A stretch of 64,000 nt of DNA from Sphingomonadales bacterium (GTDB lineage Bacteria; Pseudomonadota; Alphaproteobacteria; Sphingomonadales; Sphingomonadaceae), in the NCBI GenBank assembly GCA_027488785.1, contig JAIYAY010000018.1, positions 1 to 64,000 of the forward strand. Reading direction: 5' to 3'. The notes beneath the pieces are model-generated. The model was given only the letters and a program-made list of their open reading frames with translations, was not told where the DNA came from and ran no database searches. Below, piece after piece: positions 1-8,276 of this stretch. Each line of letters begins with the position of its first letter. The first letter of the stretch is position 1. The translations under genes and the position numbers were made by a program.

Positions 1-906
1 AGCGTGCCTGCCGCCGGTACATCGGTTTTGGCTTACGGGCACCCATGGGGGATGTCCTACACGGCATCGAGGGGCATCGTGGCCGGCCTTGCATGGATGT
101 ACCCAAGCCAATTCATTCAAACTGATGCTGTCATCAACAGCGGCAACTCAGGTGGTCCTCTTATCAGTTTGAACGACGGACGGGTCGTTGGAATAAACAC
201 GGCTACATATCAGCCAGAAGAAAAGGACGAAGGGGCTACGGCTATTAGCTTAGCCGAGCCGATACCCGGTATTTGTAAGATCGTTGATCTTCTCAAAGGG
301 GGTAAAGATGCAAGGCTTAGACTGCTCCCCATTGCCGTTGCAACGGCAGGTGATGACCTGCGGCCACGTGTGGCTAAGGTGTTTCAGTCTGGGCTGCAGT
401 TTCAGTCAGGCGACATAATTACGGCCGTAAAAGGCGGTGGAGAGGTAGGGACGTTACCAGAACTGCTTACCAACCTACGTGGGCTAGAAAAGGAGGTTGT
501 GATATCCGTCGAGCGCAATGGGAAGGTGGTCGACGTCAGGTCACCGCTCAACGTAGCTCCAGACCCACTCAAGGTCCGCAGCATCAACATTTCAGGGCTA
601 ATAATCGGCCGTCCGTGGATGCTCGACGACTTTGATGTAAACTCGGACAAGCATTTGATTGTTGAATGGGTTGAATCAGCCGAGGAGGCATCGCTCTCTG
701 GCATTGCCGTTGCAGATTACATTGTTAGCATTGATGGGCGCCGGTTCAGTGAGCTTAACGCCCTTTATACCTACCTAAATGACTTGCACGAGGACGCCGT
801 CGTCGAATTCATGGTTAAGCGGCGGGCCACTGCCGCAGAGTATTTCTACGAATACCACCAGATCAGCCTCGCTCGGACAAAGCTGGATTGGGTGACGGTC
901 GAATAA
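1..906 (+). CDS. Trypsin-like serine protease with PDZ domains (5'-truncated by window)
   Basis: The reading frame is already open at base 1, so the N-terminus, including the catalytic His and Asp, lies outside the window. The visible part starts in the S1 (trypsin/HtrA-like) fold. It carries the catalytic-serine motif GNSGGPL (about 138-158) and then DGRVVGINT, the usual pattern in Do/DegP-type proteases. Two PDZ-like segments follow, at roughly residues 110-190 and 195-290. The family degrades or inspects misfolded exported proteins, and PDZ domains bind C-terminal peptides. Substrate and location cannot be told from this part. The next gene is convergent, on the other strand. Confidence 0.8.
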   Translation, partial: SVPAAGTSVLAYGHPWGMSYTASRGIVAGLAWMYPSQFIQTDAVINSGNSGGPLISLNDGRVVGINTATYQPEEKDEGATAISLAEPIPGICKIVDLLKGGKDARLRLLPIAVATAGDDLRPRVAKVFQSGLQFQSGDIITAVKGGGEVGTLPELLTNLRGLEKEVVISVERNGKVVDVRSPLNVAPDPLKVRSINISGLIIGRPWMLDDFDVNSDKHLIVEWVESAEEASLSGIAVADYIVSIDGRRFSELNALYTYLNDLHEDAVVEFMVKRRATAAEYFYEYHQISLARTKLDWVTVE

Positions 907-1003
907 CCTTAAGACGCTACTCAAGGTGCAAGTTTACTTAGTAAGAGCTTGCATCTAGGCACTTAAAACTGGGATGGGGGGCTATTGGTGTAATCTTGGC
1001 GCC

Positions 1004-1249
1004 CTAAAGGACTTGATATAGTTGGTATCCCCAATACGTACCGGCAATGCCACCGATGAAACGCGAAAAGTGGAAGAATGGAAGCAGGCCTAATAAGATA
1101 CCCACTGGTCCCCAAATTAGACCAGTAAACATATGAGATAGGCTGTCATTAATATCTGCACCCGCTTTCACGCGTATCGTGTTAAATATCATCACTAAGA
1201 GCGTCGTTACAACTGGCCATAGAATTATTAGCCCAATTAATTTAAGCAT
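1004..1249 (-). CDS. Small hypothetical membrane protein (81 aa)
   Basis: I do not recognise this family. The 81 residues hold an N-terminal hydrophobic helix (about 4-24) and a second and possibly third hydrophobic stretch (about 42-60 and 64-78), separated by a short polar stretch with NDSLSHMF. A good ribosome-binding site (AGGAAG) lies 2 bases before the ATG at 1249. The AT content resembles the neighbours in this accessory stretch. It probably sits in the inner membrane. No function can be assigned. Confidence 0.5.
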   Translation of the reverse strand: MLKLIGLIILWPVVTTLLVMIFNTIRVKAGADINDSLSHMFTGLIWGPVGILLGLLPFFHFSRFIGGIAGTYWGYQLYQVL

Positions 1250-1427
1250 TACTTCCTATTTCCCATCCGCCCCCAAGCCATGCTAATAGAGCTATTAAAT
1301 AATTAAAATTATGACATATTACTAAAACCATTAATCGGCCAATATATCCGTTTGTACGGGGAAAATTTATAACAATAAGTACATAATATTCCGTTTACAT
1401 GAAAAAAAGATAAAATATTAACAAGAC

Positions 1428-1661
1428 TTATATTTTATTTTCAATTATCAGGCGAGCGATCTGCGCAGGAGTTAGACCTTTTTCTAAGTTGAGTTTGTTT
1501 ATAATTTCCCTTTTTTCAGTATAAATAACATCAGCTATTTCTTTTGTTATACCTAGGTCTACCAAGGCGGAAAATAACTTCCGTCTAAAATAAAAAAATC
1601 TCGCAATAAGGCCTACGCAAAACATACATATTAAAGATACGATTATTGCAACAACGCTCAT
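1428..1661 (-). CDS. Small single-pass membrane protein (77 aa), unknown
   Basis: Residues 3-24 form a hydrophobic membrane segment, followed by a basic patch (RRK near 27). A soluble helical tail contains LTPAQIARLIIENKI, which looks like a short helical or coiled segment. A strong ribosome-binding site (AGGAGGAG) precedes the ATG by 6 bases, which supports real translation. The DNA is very AT-rich compared with the rest of the window, consistent with acquisition from elsewhere. No family is recognised. Confidence 0.5.
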   Translation of the reverse strand: MSVVAIIVSLICMFCVGLIARFFYFRRKLFSALVDLGITKEIADVIYTEKREIINKLNLEKGLTPAQIARLIIENKI

Positions 1662-1827
1662 TTTCGCTCCTCCTATCTTAATTCGCTTATGCCGTAGGCG
1701 ATGCTAGACTGACAAAAAATATGACGCCTAAAACCGAAAACCAAGCCATTATTATTGCTTTGATGGAGTTCTGTAAAGCAGCAGGGGCGCACATTTAGAC
1801 TTGTAAAATTCTATCGAGATATTGAGT

Positions 1828-2868
1828 TTAAGCATCGTTCCAACTTCGTGCCAATTGATTCAACCGATCACGATGCCCAAACCCACGGCCGAGCATCTCT
1901 GTTTTTAGGTCTAAACCATATGCTTCGATAGCAGCACTTAAAACGTCAGGCGCGTAAATACCCGGTACGCCCCACTCCGGCTGGGTTGGTTCTATCGTCT
2001 GGTCGTAAAGGCGAAGCGAACCATCAGGCATTTCTTCAGCATCCAAGCCGATATTTGTGAGGTATCTAACCATGTCTTCACAATAGAAAGTCACATGCGC
2101 TCCACATTCCTCCATCTCCCTGATGAAGCCAGCTTTCTGTTCCGGTGTCAGGTTCCAGCCTAAGTGCTTGTCGCCCATCATCTCGTTAACCCAGTTTGGT
2201 AGCGTCTGCCCTGCTTCACCAACATAGCAATTATCAAAGTGTTGACTGCCATCAGCTAACCGCGTGTCAAATCGATGCGTCTCAGCACCTTTAGTATTCG
2301 CGATTTCAACAAAGCCTGCCGCGGGATAAACCGTCCCCGATGTGCCAATGGCCACGAACAGGTCACATTGCTCTAGTGCCGCCTCAATCTGACGCAGATG
2401 TCGAGGCGCCTCCCCAAACAGAACTATGTCGGGACGGAGCGCGTCACGCTCGCAGGCTGGGCACTCTCTATTACCTTCCAGTCGTCCGTGCCTTGGCCCT
2501 TGCCAGCCGCACTCCATGCAGAACGCAGAATTTAGCACGCCGTGCATGTGGATTAAGTTTATTGACCCCGAGCGCTCGTGCAGATCATCCACATTTTGCG
2601 TGACCAGCAGGAATTCGCCTTTGCCTGTTTCCTGCCAAAACCGCTCAAGCTTAGCTAATGCTATGTGCGCAGGGTTGGGTTCTGCTGACGCCGCCTCCGA
2701 TTTTCGTTCGTCATAGAAGGCGCAGACTGCATCTGGATTGCGCTCAAGGGCATCTGGGGTGCACACACCTTCAATACGGTGGCCATTCCAAAGACCGTCA
2801 GCCGCCGTGAATGTTGCAAGCCCGCTTTCGGCTGATATGCCTGCTCCCGTGAGAATGACGATGTTCAT
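1828..2868 (-). CDS. SIR2-family NAD-dependent deacylase with C-terminal extension
   Basis: Residues 1-235 are a complete bacterial sirtuin core. The NAD-binding motif GAGISAESG is at 8-16, TQNVDDLH at 90-97, and the catalytic His is in HMHG (H109). Four zinc-ligand cysteines are at 117, 120, 136 and 139, and FGEAP is at 151-155. Such enzymes remove acyl groups from lysines using NAD. The remaining roughly 110 residues (about 236-346) are not part of a normal CobB protein (usually 230-270 aa). They show an acidic helix-rich start and end in RGFGHRDRLNQLARSW. I do not recognise this extension. The upstream ribosome-binding site is weak. The intact zinc site favours a deacylase over a SIR2-type NADase effector. 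Confidence 0.85.
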   Translation of the reverse strand: MNIVILTGAGISAESGLATFTAADGLWNGHRIEGVCTPDALERNPDAVCAFYDERKSEAASAEPNPAHIALAKLERFWQETGKGEFLLVTQNVDDLHERSGSINLIHMHGVLNSAFCMECGWQGPRHGRLEGNRECPACERDALRPDIVLFGEAPRHLRQIEAALEQCDLFVAIGTSGTVYPAAGFVEIANTKGAETHRFDTRLADGSQHFDNCYVGEAGQTLPNWVNEMMGDKHLGWNLTPEQKAGFIREMEECGAHVTFYCEDMVRYLTNIGLDAEEMPDGSLRLYDQTIEPTQPEWGVPGIYAPDVLSAAIEAYGLDLKTEMLGRGFGHRDRLNQLARSWNDA

Positions 2869-3031
2869 TATGTGAGAGTATCAATTCAATGCTAGGCCAG
2901 CAAGCAGCTCAGCGTAAAACCGTCACAAGTCTAGTGCTGCCCCCACAAATCCTGAACAGGCCTTTAATTATATAATTTGAATTTTATAATTTTAATCCAC
3001 CTTGTTAAGATAACTTGCAAGATGCGAAATA

Positions 3032-3385
3032 GTGAAGAACCATGAAAGGGCTGGCGTGCCAGTGAAGCAGATTAAATTAGCCGCTTCGCCGCTGCCCAAC
3101 GAGCTTAGTCAATACAAGCCGCTGTATAAGGGCGCGCGATACTGGGTTTTCCAGAATGATCCCTGCAACCCATTTGCAGAATGGATGTCTGAGGATTTTG
3201 AACACTATAAGGTTCTAGTTTACGATCGCGTTTTTGAAGGGTTGATTGCAGCATGCGAAATCAATGAAGAAGGTCGAATTTTTTGCGAGATAGTTATTGG
3301 TCTAGGCGATAGCTTCGAAGCGATTAATTTTCGCGATATGAGCAAAAAGCTATCTCAATTATTCCAATCATGGGGAGGCTGTTAG
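3032..3385 (+). CDS. Hypothetical protein (117 aa)
   Basis: No family is recognised. The protein is acidic and soluble with aromatic residues spread along it, and has no signal peptide or membrane segment. The chosen start is GTG at 3032; a second in-frame GTG at 3062 is an alternative that would remove 10 residues. Its 3' end overlaps the next gene by 16 bases in another frame, so the two are probably translationally coupled and functionally linked. It could be a small immunity- or adaptor-like partner of the downstream protein, but that is only a guess from the arrangement. Confidence 0.5.
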   Translation: MKNHERAGVPVKQIKLAASPLPNELSQYKPLYKGARYWVFQNDPCNPFAEWMSEDFEHYKVLVYDRVFEGLIAACEINEEGRIFCEIVIGLGDSFEAINFRDMSKKLSQLFQSWGGC

Positions 3386-4119
3386 GCGTGCAAAGTGCCG
3401 ATATGATTACCTGCCGGGATTGCGCTGAATGGGCAGTAGAACGATGGCGAGGGTGGCATCCAACATCGAAGGCCGGCGCATCAGAAGCTTTACCACAACT
3501 ACCCGCAATGAATGACGGGAAATGTGAGAGGTGCGGTGGTGAGAAGCCGTTGGCGCTAAATCATATAATCTATCAGAACTACCATGGCCCATATAGCACT
3601 GGATTGCCTGATTATTTCTATCTAAAAATTTGCAGTGAGCCTCAGAGCAGGCGCCGCATTGGCAGCTTTTATCTTGAACTACCGTATGCGCAGGCTAACC
3701 TTGGCCGCATCTCGCTAGAAACCCTCATTGGTGCTCAGCTGCTATCTGAAGAATGGAAGGAAGCTCAGGCGGGGATTCAGAGAGATCGGAAAGAGCGTGC
3801 CCTTCGCCAGCAGAGGGAAATCAGCTCAGGAGATGCACGGCGGGAGAGCATCCGGATGCATCAAATGCGGTCTGGTCAAGCTAATAATCAACGATCTGAA
3901 CTCATTGCGAAGTTCAAATCTATGTCTGCTTTGGAGCGCGCTACGGCAATTATAACTGAATGGCCGCTGCCGTTATATGCCTATCCCCTCTCAGAGATAC
4001 CAATAACGGACGGGATATCCGAACTAAGAGTAGAGGATAAAGTTGCATTGCACGCAAAAATTGCAAGCATGCGAGGCGAGTGGTCTGGTTTGAGGAAGAT
4101 CTTAGAAACATATATTTGA
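3370..4119 (+). CDS. Hypothetical protein with zinc-knuckle-like CxxC motif (249 aa)
   Basis: The ATG at 3370 overlaps the preceding gene; an internal ATG at 3403 (MITCRDCAEW) is also possible. Cys pairs occur at CRDC (about 14-17) and CERC (about 52-55). The latter sits close to LNHII, so a small zinc-binding N-terminal domain is plausible. Residues 130-175 are strongly charged (many Arg, Glu, Gln) and probably helical. The C-terminal part is ordinary globular sequence. The CERC plus H pattern recalls HNH or zinc-ribbon modules but is not enough for a nuclease call. No function is assigned. Confidence 0.5.
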   Translation: MGRLLGVQSADMITCRDCAEWAVERWRGWHPTSKAGASEALPQLPAMNDGKCERCGGEKPLALNHIIYQNYHGPYSTGLPDYFYLKICSEPQSRRRIGSFYLELPYAQANLGRISLETLIGAQLLSEEWKEAQAGIQRDRKERALRQQREISSGDARRESIRMHQMRSGQANNQRSELIAKFKSMSALERATAIITEWPLPLYAYPLSEIPITDGISELRVEDKVALHAKIASMRGEWSGLRKILETYI

Positions 4120-4180
4120 TGGGCTTTTGTGGAATTAAAATATCGGCCTGAATTTTATATCGCGTTGTGGAGTATTGATT

Positions 4181-4636
4181 ATGCATGCCTCTCTTCGAAA
4201 GATGGCGGAGCGAATGGCGGAGAAAGTTAATTCCGGCGAAATCGAGTGGGGAGATATCTTGCTCGGACCGCGGTTTGCAAAGGGTGAACTCACTCTCCAA
4301 TTCTATGAATGTCTTGCCTCAGAGGGTGCAGATTTTTTCGAAGGGCTAGCTAACTGGAATGGCTGGGGTGAGGACCGCCTTAGGTTAATTATAGATGGAG
4401 AGGACACACCTACAACGTTCGAATTAGAAGCGTGGGCGGAAGCGTTCGAAATCGAACCAGACTGGCTATTGTCTGCGCCGCTGATAGACACGTCTGGCAC
4501 TCGCGGCTGGGCCCTTTTCATACAAAATATTCCATATTGCGATGGTGGCCCGCTATTCGAAGTTCTTGAAGCATTTGCAGATGAACGAGCTGCTGGTCAG
4601 TACCTCAATGAGAACTGGCCAGAATGGAGAGCTTAA
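4181..4636 (+). CDS. Hypothetical protein, weak XRE/HTH-like segment (151 aa)
   Basis: I chose ATG at 4181 because GGAG lies 9 bases upstream; a TTG two codons earlier is the alternative. Residues about 55-90 read GWGEDRLRLIIDGEDTPTT followed by an acidic amphipathic helix and EIEPDWLL. This is reminiscent of the recognition-helix and wing spacing of XRE-type helix-turn-helix proteins, though poor in basic residues. The rest is acidic and soluble. It lies alone between two other unknowns. A DNA-binding or anti-toxin role is only a possibility. Confidence 0.45.
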   Translation: MHASLRKMAERMAEKVNSGEIEWGDILLGPRFAKGELTLQFYECLASEGADFFEGLANWNGWGEDRLRLIIDGEDTPTTFELEAWAEAFEIEPDWLLSAPLIDTSGTRGWALFIQNIPYCDGGPLFEVLEAFADERAAGQYLNENWPEWRA

Positions 4637-4818
4637 TCACCCCAAGGACTATTCAAAAAATCTGAATTAAACTAAATCTGTCAAACTAGCATTAGAGCGG
4701 TTTTGTAGCTCAAGGAAGGGGCTGAAGTCATTGTGTCTCGCTGACGGCCCAGCGGCTTGCTTAAATTGATAGAGTGGTGGAGATGGGGGAACCGTGATGG
4801 GAGAGGTTGAGTTTAACA

Positions 4819-5502
4819 ATGACTAAAATTCACAAGCCAGAAATCCCCTCCGAAGGTAACTTTACTGCACTAAAGGGAAAACAAAGGGCCATTCGCGGCA
4901 TTTTTCCTGAGGGTTTGGGTCTGCGTGTCCATAGAGCGCTCAGCTGGCTAGGCCGCGCGGAGGCTGAAAACAACGATCCTGACATACGATTCATTCTGCT
5001 TTGGATCGGCTTCAACGCCGCATACGCTGCGGAGATTGAGCGTGACGGCGAAAGCGAGCGAAGCGTCTTTCAGACCTTTTTCGAAGCGGTTGTTCGGCTT
5101 GATACTGACGATAGGGTCTACCGAGCAGTCTGGCAAAGATTTCCTCAAGAAATCAGACTTCTAATTGCAAACCGTCACATCTTCTTGGCTTTTTGGAAAC
5201 ACCAGAACGGTGTGCCTGGATATGAAGATTGGGCTGATCGCATGTTTACAAGTCAGCGTGCAATTAATGTTGCGATCGCCGGCAAAGACACGGCGAAGAT
5301 ACTGTCGGTCCTTTTTGATCGACTATATGTCTTGCGGAACCAACTGATTCACGGCGGCGCGACATGGAACAGCAGTGTCAACAGGTCACAGGTAAAAGAC
5401 GGGGCGGCGCTCTTGGGTGTTTTGCTGCCGATTTTTATCGACATCCTGATGGACAATCCTGGCCATGAGTGGGGCAGACCATACTATCCTGTCGTTGATT
5501 AG
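4819..5502 (+). CDS. HEPN-like domain protein (227 aa)
   Basis: The protein is soluble and largely helical. Near the C-terminus it carries LRNQLIHGGATW: an Arg followed by Asn and a His four residues later (R-N-x3-H), the hallmark of HEPN domains, many of which are metal-independent RNases in toxin or defence systems. The preceding helix (LFDRLYVLRNQ) fits the HEPN pattern. The N-terminal part has AEAENNDPDIRFILLWIGFNAAYA, as in Apea-like HEPN proteins. The start is the ATG at 4819, with GAGAGG upstream. No nucleotidyltransferase (MNT) partner is adjacent, so a simple HEPN/MNT toxin-antitoxin pair is not evident. Confidence 0.65.
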   Translation: MTKIHKPEIPSEGNFTALKGKQRAIRGIFPEGLGLRVHRALSWLGRAEAENNDPDIRFILLWIGFNAAYAAEIERDGESERSVFQTFFEAVVRLDTDDRVYRAVWQRFPQEIRLLIANRHIFLAFWKHQNGVPGYEDWADRMFTSQRAINVAIAGKDTAKILSVLFDRLYVLRNQLIHGGATWNSSVNRSQVKDGAALLGVLLPIFIDILMDNPGHEWGRPYYPVVD

Positions 5503-5679
5503 ACAGGTTTACGCCGCGCTCAGAGGTTCATCGAGAGATGCAGCTCTGGTAGAGCGCAAAACGAATTGACTAAGCGGATCTGTTCGTCAAGTCTGAAACA
5601 ACATAGGGTTTGGTTTGATGTTAGAAATTACAAAATTATATCAATATGATAACTGTTATCAGTTATATCCTGCACGGTG

Positions 5680-5743
5680 CGCCATTCAAACCATTGATAT
5701 ATAACAATATTTAAACGCAGCGATGTGCCAGTTGCGGCTTAAA
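5680..5743 (+). repeat. 64-bp direct repeat, copy 1 (possible attachment site)
   Basis: This segment aligns without gaps to 13011-13074, with 53 of 64 bases identical by eye. Both copies begin with CGC(C/T)ATTCAAA and end with CTTAAA. Both are preceded by a GATAACTG...GTTATC-like sequence. The first bases here read GCGCCA, like the CCA end of a tRNA gene. The two copies bracket about 7.3 kb of accessory genes, as attachment sites of an integrated element would. Confidence 0.55.
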
Positions 5744-5837
5744 GTGCGCATTTTAGCTATGCACAAATCGTGCACAAATTTCTGTGTTCATTCGCCAACT
5801 TCCTGATTAGGCTGAGAGAGTCGAAGGAATGCAGTCT

Positions 5838-5897
5838 ATGGCTAAAGACGGTGATATTCGGATTGATCTGCGGGGTGACGGGTTGCTTCTTTCGTGA
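5838..5897 (+). pseudogene. Possible N-terminal remnant of a site-specific integrase
   Basis: An ATG with AAGGAA upstream opens a 19-codon frame reading MAKDGDIRIDLRGDG and then stops at TGA. From memory, this resembles the first residues of tyrosine-type integrases in sphingomonads (about DIRIDLRGDGR...). No continuation is visible in any frame. It lies 95 bases after repeat copy 1, the usual position of an integrase relative to its attachment site. The match is short and unverified. Confidence 0.25.
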
Positions 5898-5955
5898 GAA
5901 CTATATTAATGTCAGAGCAGCCAAACAAAATATTCGCCAAAATTCAGGAAGCCAA

Positions 5956-6360
5956 ATGATAAACGCAGCCGCCTTAGCCCTAGTGGCCCTAAGTGCTCCA
6001 GCGATAGCGTCTCCTGATACGGTAACGCCTGAAGTGGCGACAGCGAACGTCTGGCTTGAACAATTAGATGCCAAAAGCTGGAATGAAAACTGGAAGGGCA
6101 CAGGGAAATTATTCCAATCAAACTTAACGCAGGAGCAATGGGTAAAAACAGCCCAAGCCGTTCGTGAGCCCCTTGGAACAATCATCTCTCGACATATCCT
6201 TGGCGTTACAAAAACGACGACATTGCCGGGTGCCCCCGATGGCGAATACGGAGTTTTAACATACGGTACAGCGTTTACGAATAAGGCGAGTGCGGTCGAG
6301 ACCGTCGTTCTCGCCCGTGACGGTGAACAATGGAAGATTGTCGGCTACTTCATCCGATAA
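5956..6360 (+). CDS. DUF4019 family exported protein (134 aa)
   Basis: I start at ATG 5956, because AGGAA lies 5 bases upstream and the first residues form a clean signal peptide ending APAIAS. The frame is open further upstream but without a good start. The mature part has VWLEQLDAKSWNENW, then a WVKTAQAVREPLG segment and a C-terminal VETVVLARDGEQWKIVGYFIR. This is the layout of DUF4019 proteins, small periplasmic proteins with an NTF2-like fold. Their role is unknown. It stands alone, downstream of the putative attachment site. Confidence 0.7.
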   Translation: MINAAALALVALSAPAIASPDTVTPEVATANVWLEQLDAKSWNENWKGTGKLFQSNLTQEQWVKTAQAVREPLGTIISRHILGVTKTTTLPGAPDGEYGVLTYGTAFTNKASAVETVVLARDGEQWKIVGYFIR

Positions 6361-6469
6361 CTTTATTGAACATAGGATGGGAACGCAAAGGTCCATCCGC
6401 TAGGGCGAGGCTGCCTCGACAAATTCGACGCTCTGAATTAGAGTTATAAGCAGCGTTAGGAGTTTTGGT

Positions 6470-6628
6470 ATGTTCCCAGTCTGGGTCTATTTGACGGTTG
6501 CCTGCGCCATAGCGTTGATTGCATTTGCGATAGGTCAAATTTTTCCGGGATTGGGCGTAGCATTCGTAGCCTTAACCTCAACGGCGTGGGTCGCCTATTC
6601 GGCGAGCCGCAATGCACGCCGCCGTTGA
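6470..6628 (+). CDS. Small two-helix membrane protein (52 aa)
   Basis: ATG at 6470 follows a good ribosome-binding site (AGGAG at 6459-6463, 6 bases away). The frame gives 52 residues: a hydrophobic segment (about 4-22), a short GLG turn, a second hydrophobic segment (about 26-44) and a basic tail SASRNARRR. The shape is that of a small inner-membrane hairpin with the basic tail in the cytoplasm. No family is recognised. It is too short for most gene callers, but the ribosome site and codon pattern support it. Confidence 0.45.
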   Translation: MFPVWVYLTVACAIALIAFAIGQIFPGLGVAFVALTSTAWVAYSASRNARRR

Positions 6629-6896
6629 ATTTAAACCACATCACCTGCCCGCTTTTTAACCTCGCTGTCGCCCTCGGTGTACCGCTGGATATTTAAAGCG
6701 AGGACTGCCCGGTAAGGTGCTGAACTGCCCTCCATCGTCAGAACATGTAAAGTTGATGGCTAGGTAACTTAACGGAGCGCTGGCCTCATCAATTGGTTCA
6801 CTCATTCGTGTTGCTTAATGGTGATTTGTAATCTGCAGAATTAGGTATTAGCGTCAAAGCTTCTAACTACGGGCGGTAATCCAGGGAAGGGTACAA

Positions 6897-8276
6897 ATGT
6901 CTCTAGATAGCCTTAGGTACTGCCTAATATTCCTCATGTTTACATTTTTGAACGCATGTGGCGGGACTGAAGTTAGTCCAGAACAACCTCCAATTGTTAC
7001 CATTGTACAACCTCCAGTTGCTTCCAGTGGAGCGCCTAGCACTCCGCCTTTAGCCCCTTCTTTAGCCTGGCCCGAAGCAAGCGCGCAAAGCCAAGGTATG
7101 TCGGAGCAAAAGTTAGAGGAGGCAGCGGCTATGGCCCTGCGTGACGGAACTTTCGGGCAGGCCTTTTTAGTAATACGTAACGGCAAGATTGTTTTTGAGC
7201 GGTATAGAGGTATCTCTGATTTAGAATTGCAATCCGTAAGCAATTTCAATCCCCAGCTATCCCAAAGCGCAATCTTTGAAAAATACGGAACTCGAAACAG
7301 AGATAGCCTAGCTACATCTTGGTCTGTAGCCAAATCCTTCACTTCGATCCTGCTCGGCATCGCAGTTGATCAAGGCTCAATAGCCTCACCACAGGATAAC
7401 GTTAGCCGATACCTCAGTGAATGGGCTTCCGACGCAAGATCAACAATCACACTTAAAGAGGTGCTTGATATGCGTTCTGGATTGGTCCCAATCTGTGCAA
7501 AATCAGGAACAAATCAGTTAGAGGAGTGCCAGACCACTCCTAGGGCTGGCGGTGATTTAGTCTACGCCGACGATCAAATGACACCTTGTATATCCCGACC
7601 TAAGGCTATTGCAGGCATGAGCTACGGTTGGTGGAACGGGGGGCGCAGCGCCTACCCTGGCCCGTCATTTCTATATTCTAATTGTGACACTATGGTCCTT
7701 TTAAAGGTACTAGTGAATAGTCGTTCGGAAGACTTCTTGAAGTGGTCTCAAGACAGCCTGTTTCACAAGATGGGTATGAAAGCCTACTGGTGGAAGGATA
7801 ACTCCCGACCTCAAGGTGGCAATGTTCTGGGTTATTGCTGCATCGATGCGACACCCCGTGACTTCGCAAGACTAGGCGAACTGCTTCTTAACCGAGGGGT
7901 TGTTTCTAATCAGCAGATTGTTTCGCGAGCATATATTGACTCAATAATTCAGGCATCCACGGCACCGAACGCAGTTTACGCATCACAATTTTGGTTTCCC
8001 CTTGCTAACGGGCGCCGCTTTATTGCAGCCCAAGGTTTTGATGGCCAGACGATTGCAGTGGATATAGCCCGAAACATCATTGTTGTTAGGATGAGTTTAT
8101 ACCACCCGATTTTTAACGCATCAGATGAGAGGATATATAAATTCAGACCTAATGATATCAATAATTCAAATTGGATAGGCAGCCTGCCACAGGGCATGGC
8201 TGTTCCGATCGGAAGTGAACCTTATAATGATAGAAGAGTTCTGGAACTCGTGAGCCAGTCTGTGACCGCAGAATAG
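6897..8276 (+). CDS. Beta-lactamase-fold serine hydrolase lipoprotein
   Basis: The N-terminus is a lipoprotein signal with lipobox LNAC (Cys at 21), followed by a Pro/Ser-rich linker to about residue 55. The catalytic domain has the SxxK motif in SWSVAKS, a YSN motif in FLYSNCDTM, and a late GFDGQ segment in place of the KTG box. This fits class C beta-lactamase-related esterases and peptidases (PF00144). Cysteine-rich inserts (CAKSGTNQLEEC, YCCID) suggest disulfides in the periplasm. A true beta-lactamase is less likely than an esterase or amidase. It is monocistronic and codon use is AT-rich. Confidence 0.85.
   Translation: MSLDSLRYCLIFLMFTFLNACGGTEVSPEQPPIVTIVQPPVASSGAPSTPPLAPSLAWPEASAQSQGMSEQKLEEAAAMALRDGTFGQAFLVIRNGKIVFERYRGISDLELQSVSNFNPQLSQSAIFEKYGTRNRDSLATSWSVAKSFTSILLGIAVDQGSIASPQDNVSRYLSEWASDARSTITLKEVLDMRSGLVPICAKSGTNQLEECQTTPRAGGDLVYADDQMTPCISRPKAIAGMSYGWWNGGRSAYPGPSFLYSNCDTMVLLKVLVNSRSEDFLKWSQDSLFHKMGMKAYWWKDNSRPQGGNVLGYCCIDATPRDFARLGELLLNRGVVSNQQIVSRAYIDSIIQASTAPNAVYASQFWFPLANGRRFIAAQGFDGQTIAVDIARNIIVVRMSLYHPIFNASDERIYKFRPNDINNSNWIGSLPQGMAVPIGSEPYNDRRVLELVSQSVTAE

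Larger units (their letters stand above)
5503..5955 (+). other. Intergenic region with repeat copy and possible mobile-element remnant
   Basis: This stretch has no full gene. It contains a partial inverted motif GATAACTGTTATC (5648-5660), one copy of a 64-bp direct repeat (5680-5743), a pair of GCACAAA half-sites (5761-5778) and a very short reading frame at 5838-5897. The combination of repeat and short frame looks like the scar of a site-specific integration. That reading is inference. Confidence 0.4.

Noticed and set aside
1828-2868. SIR2 protein as a NAD-depleting anti-phage effector
   Set aside because: The zinc cysteines, catalytic His and order of motifs are those of an active deacylase; defence SIR2 domains usually lack the zinc site.
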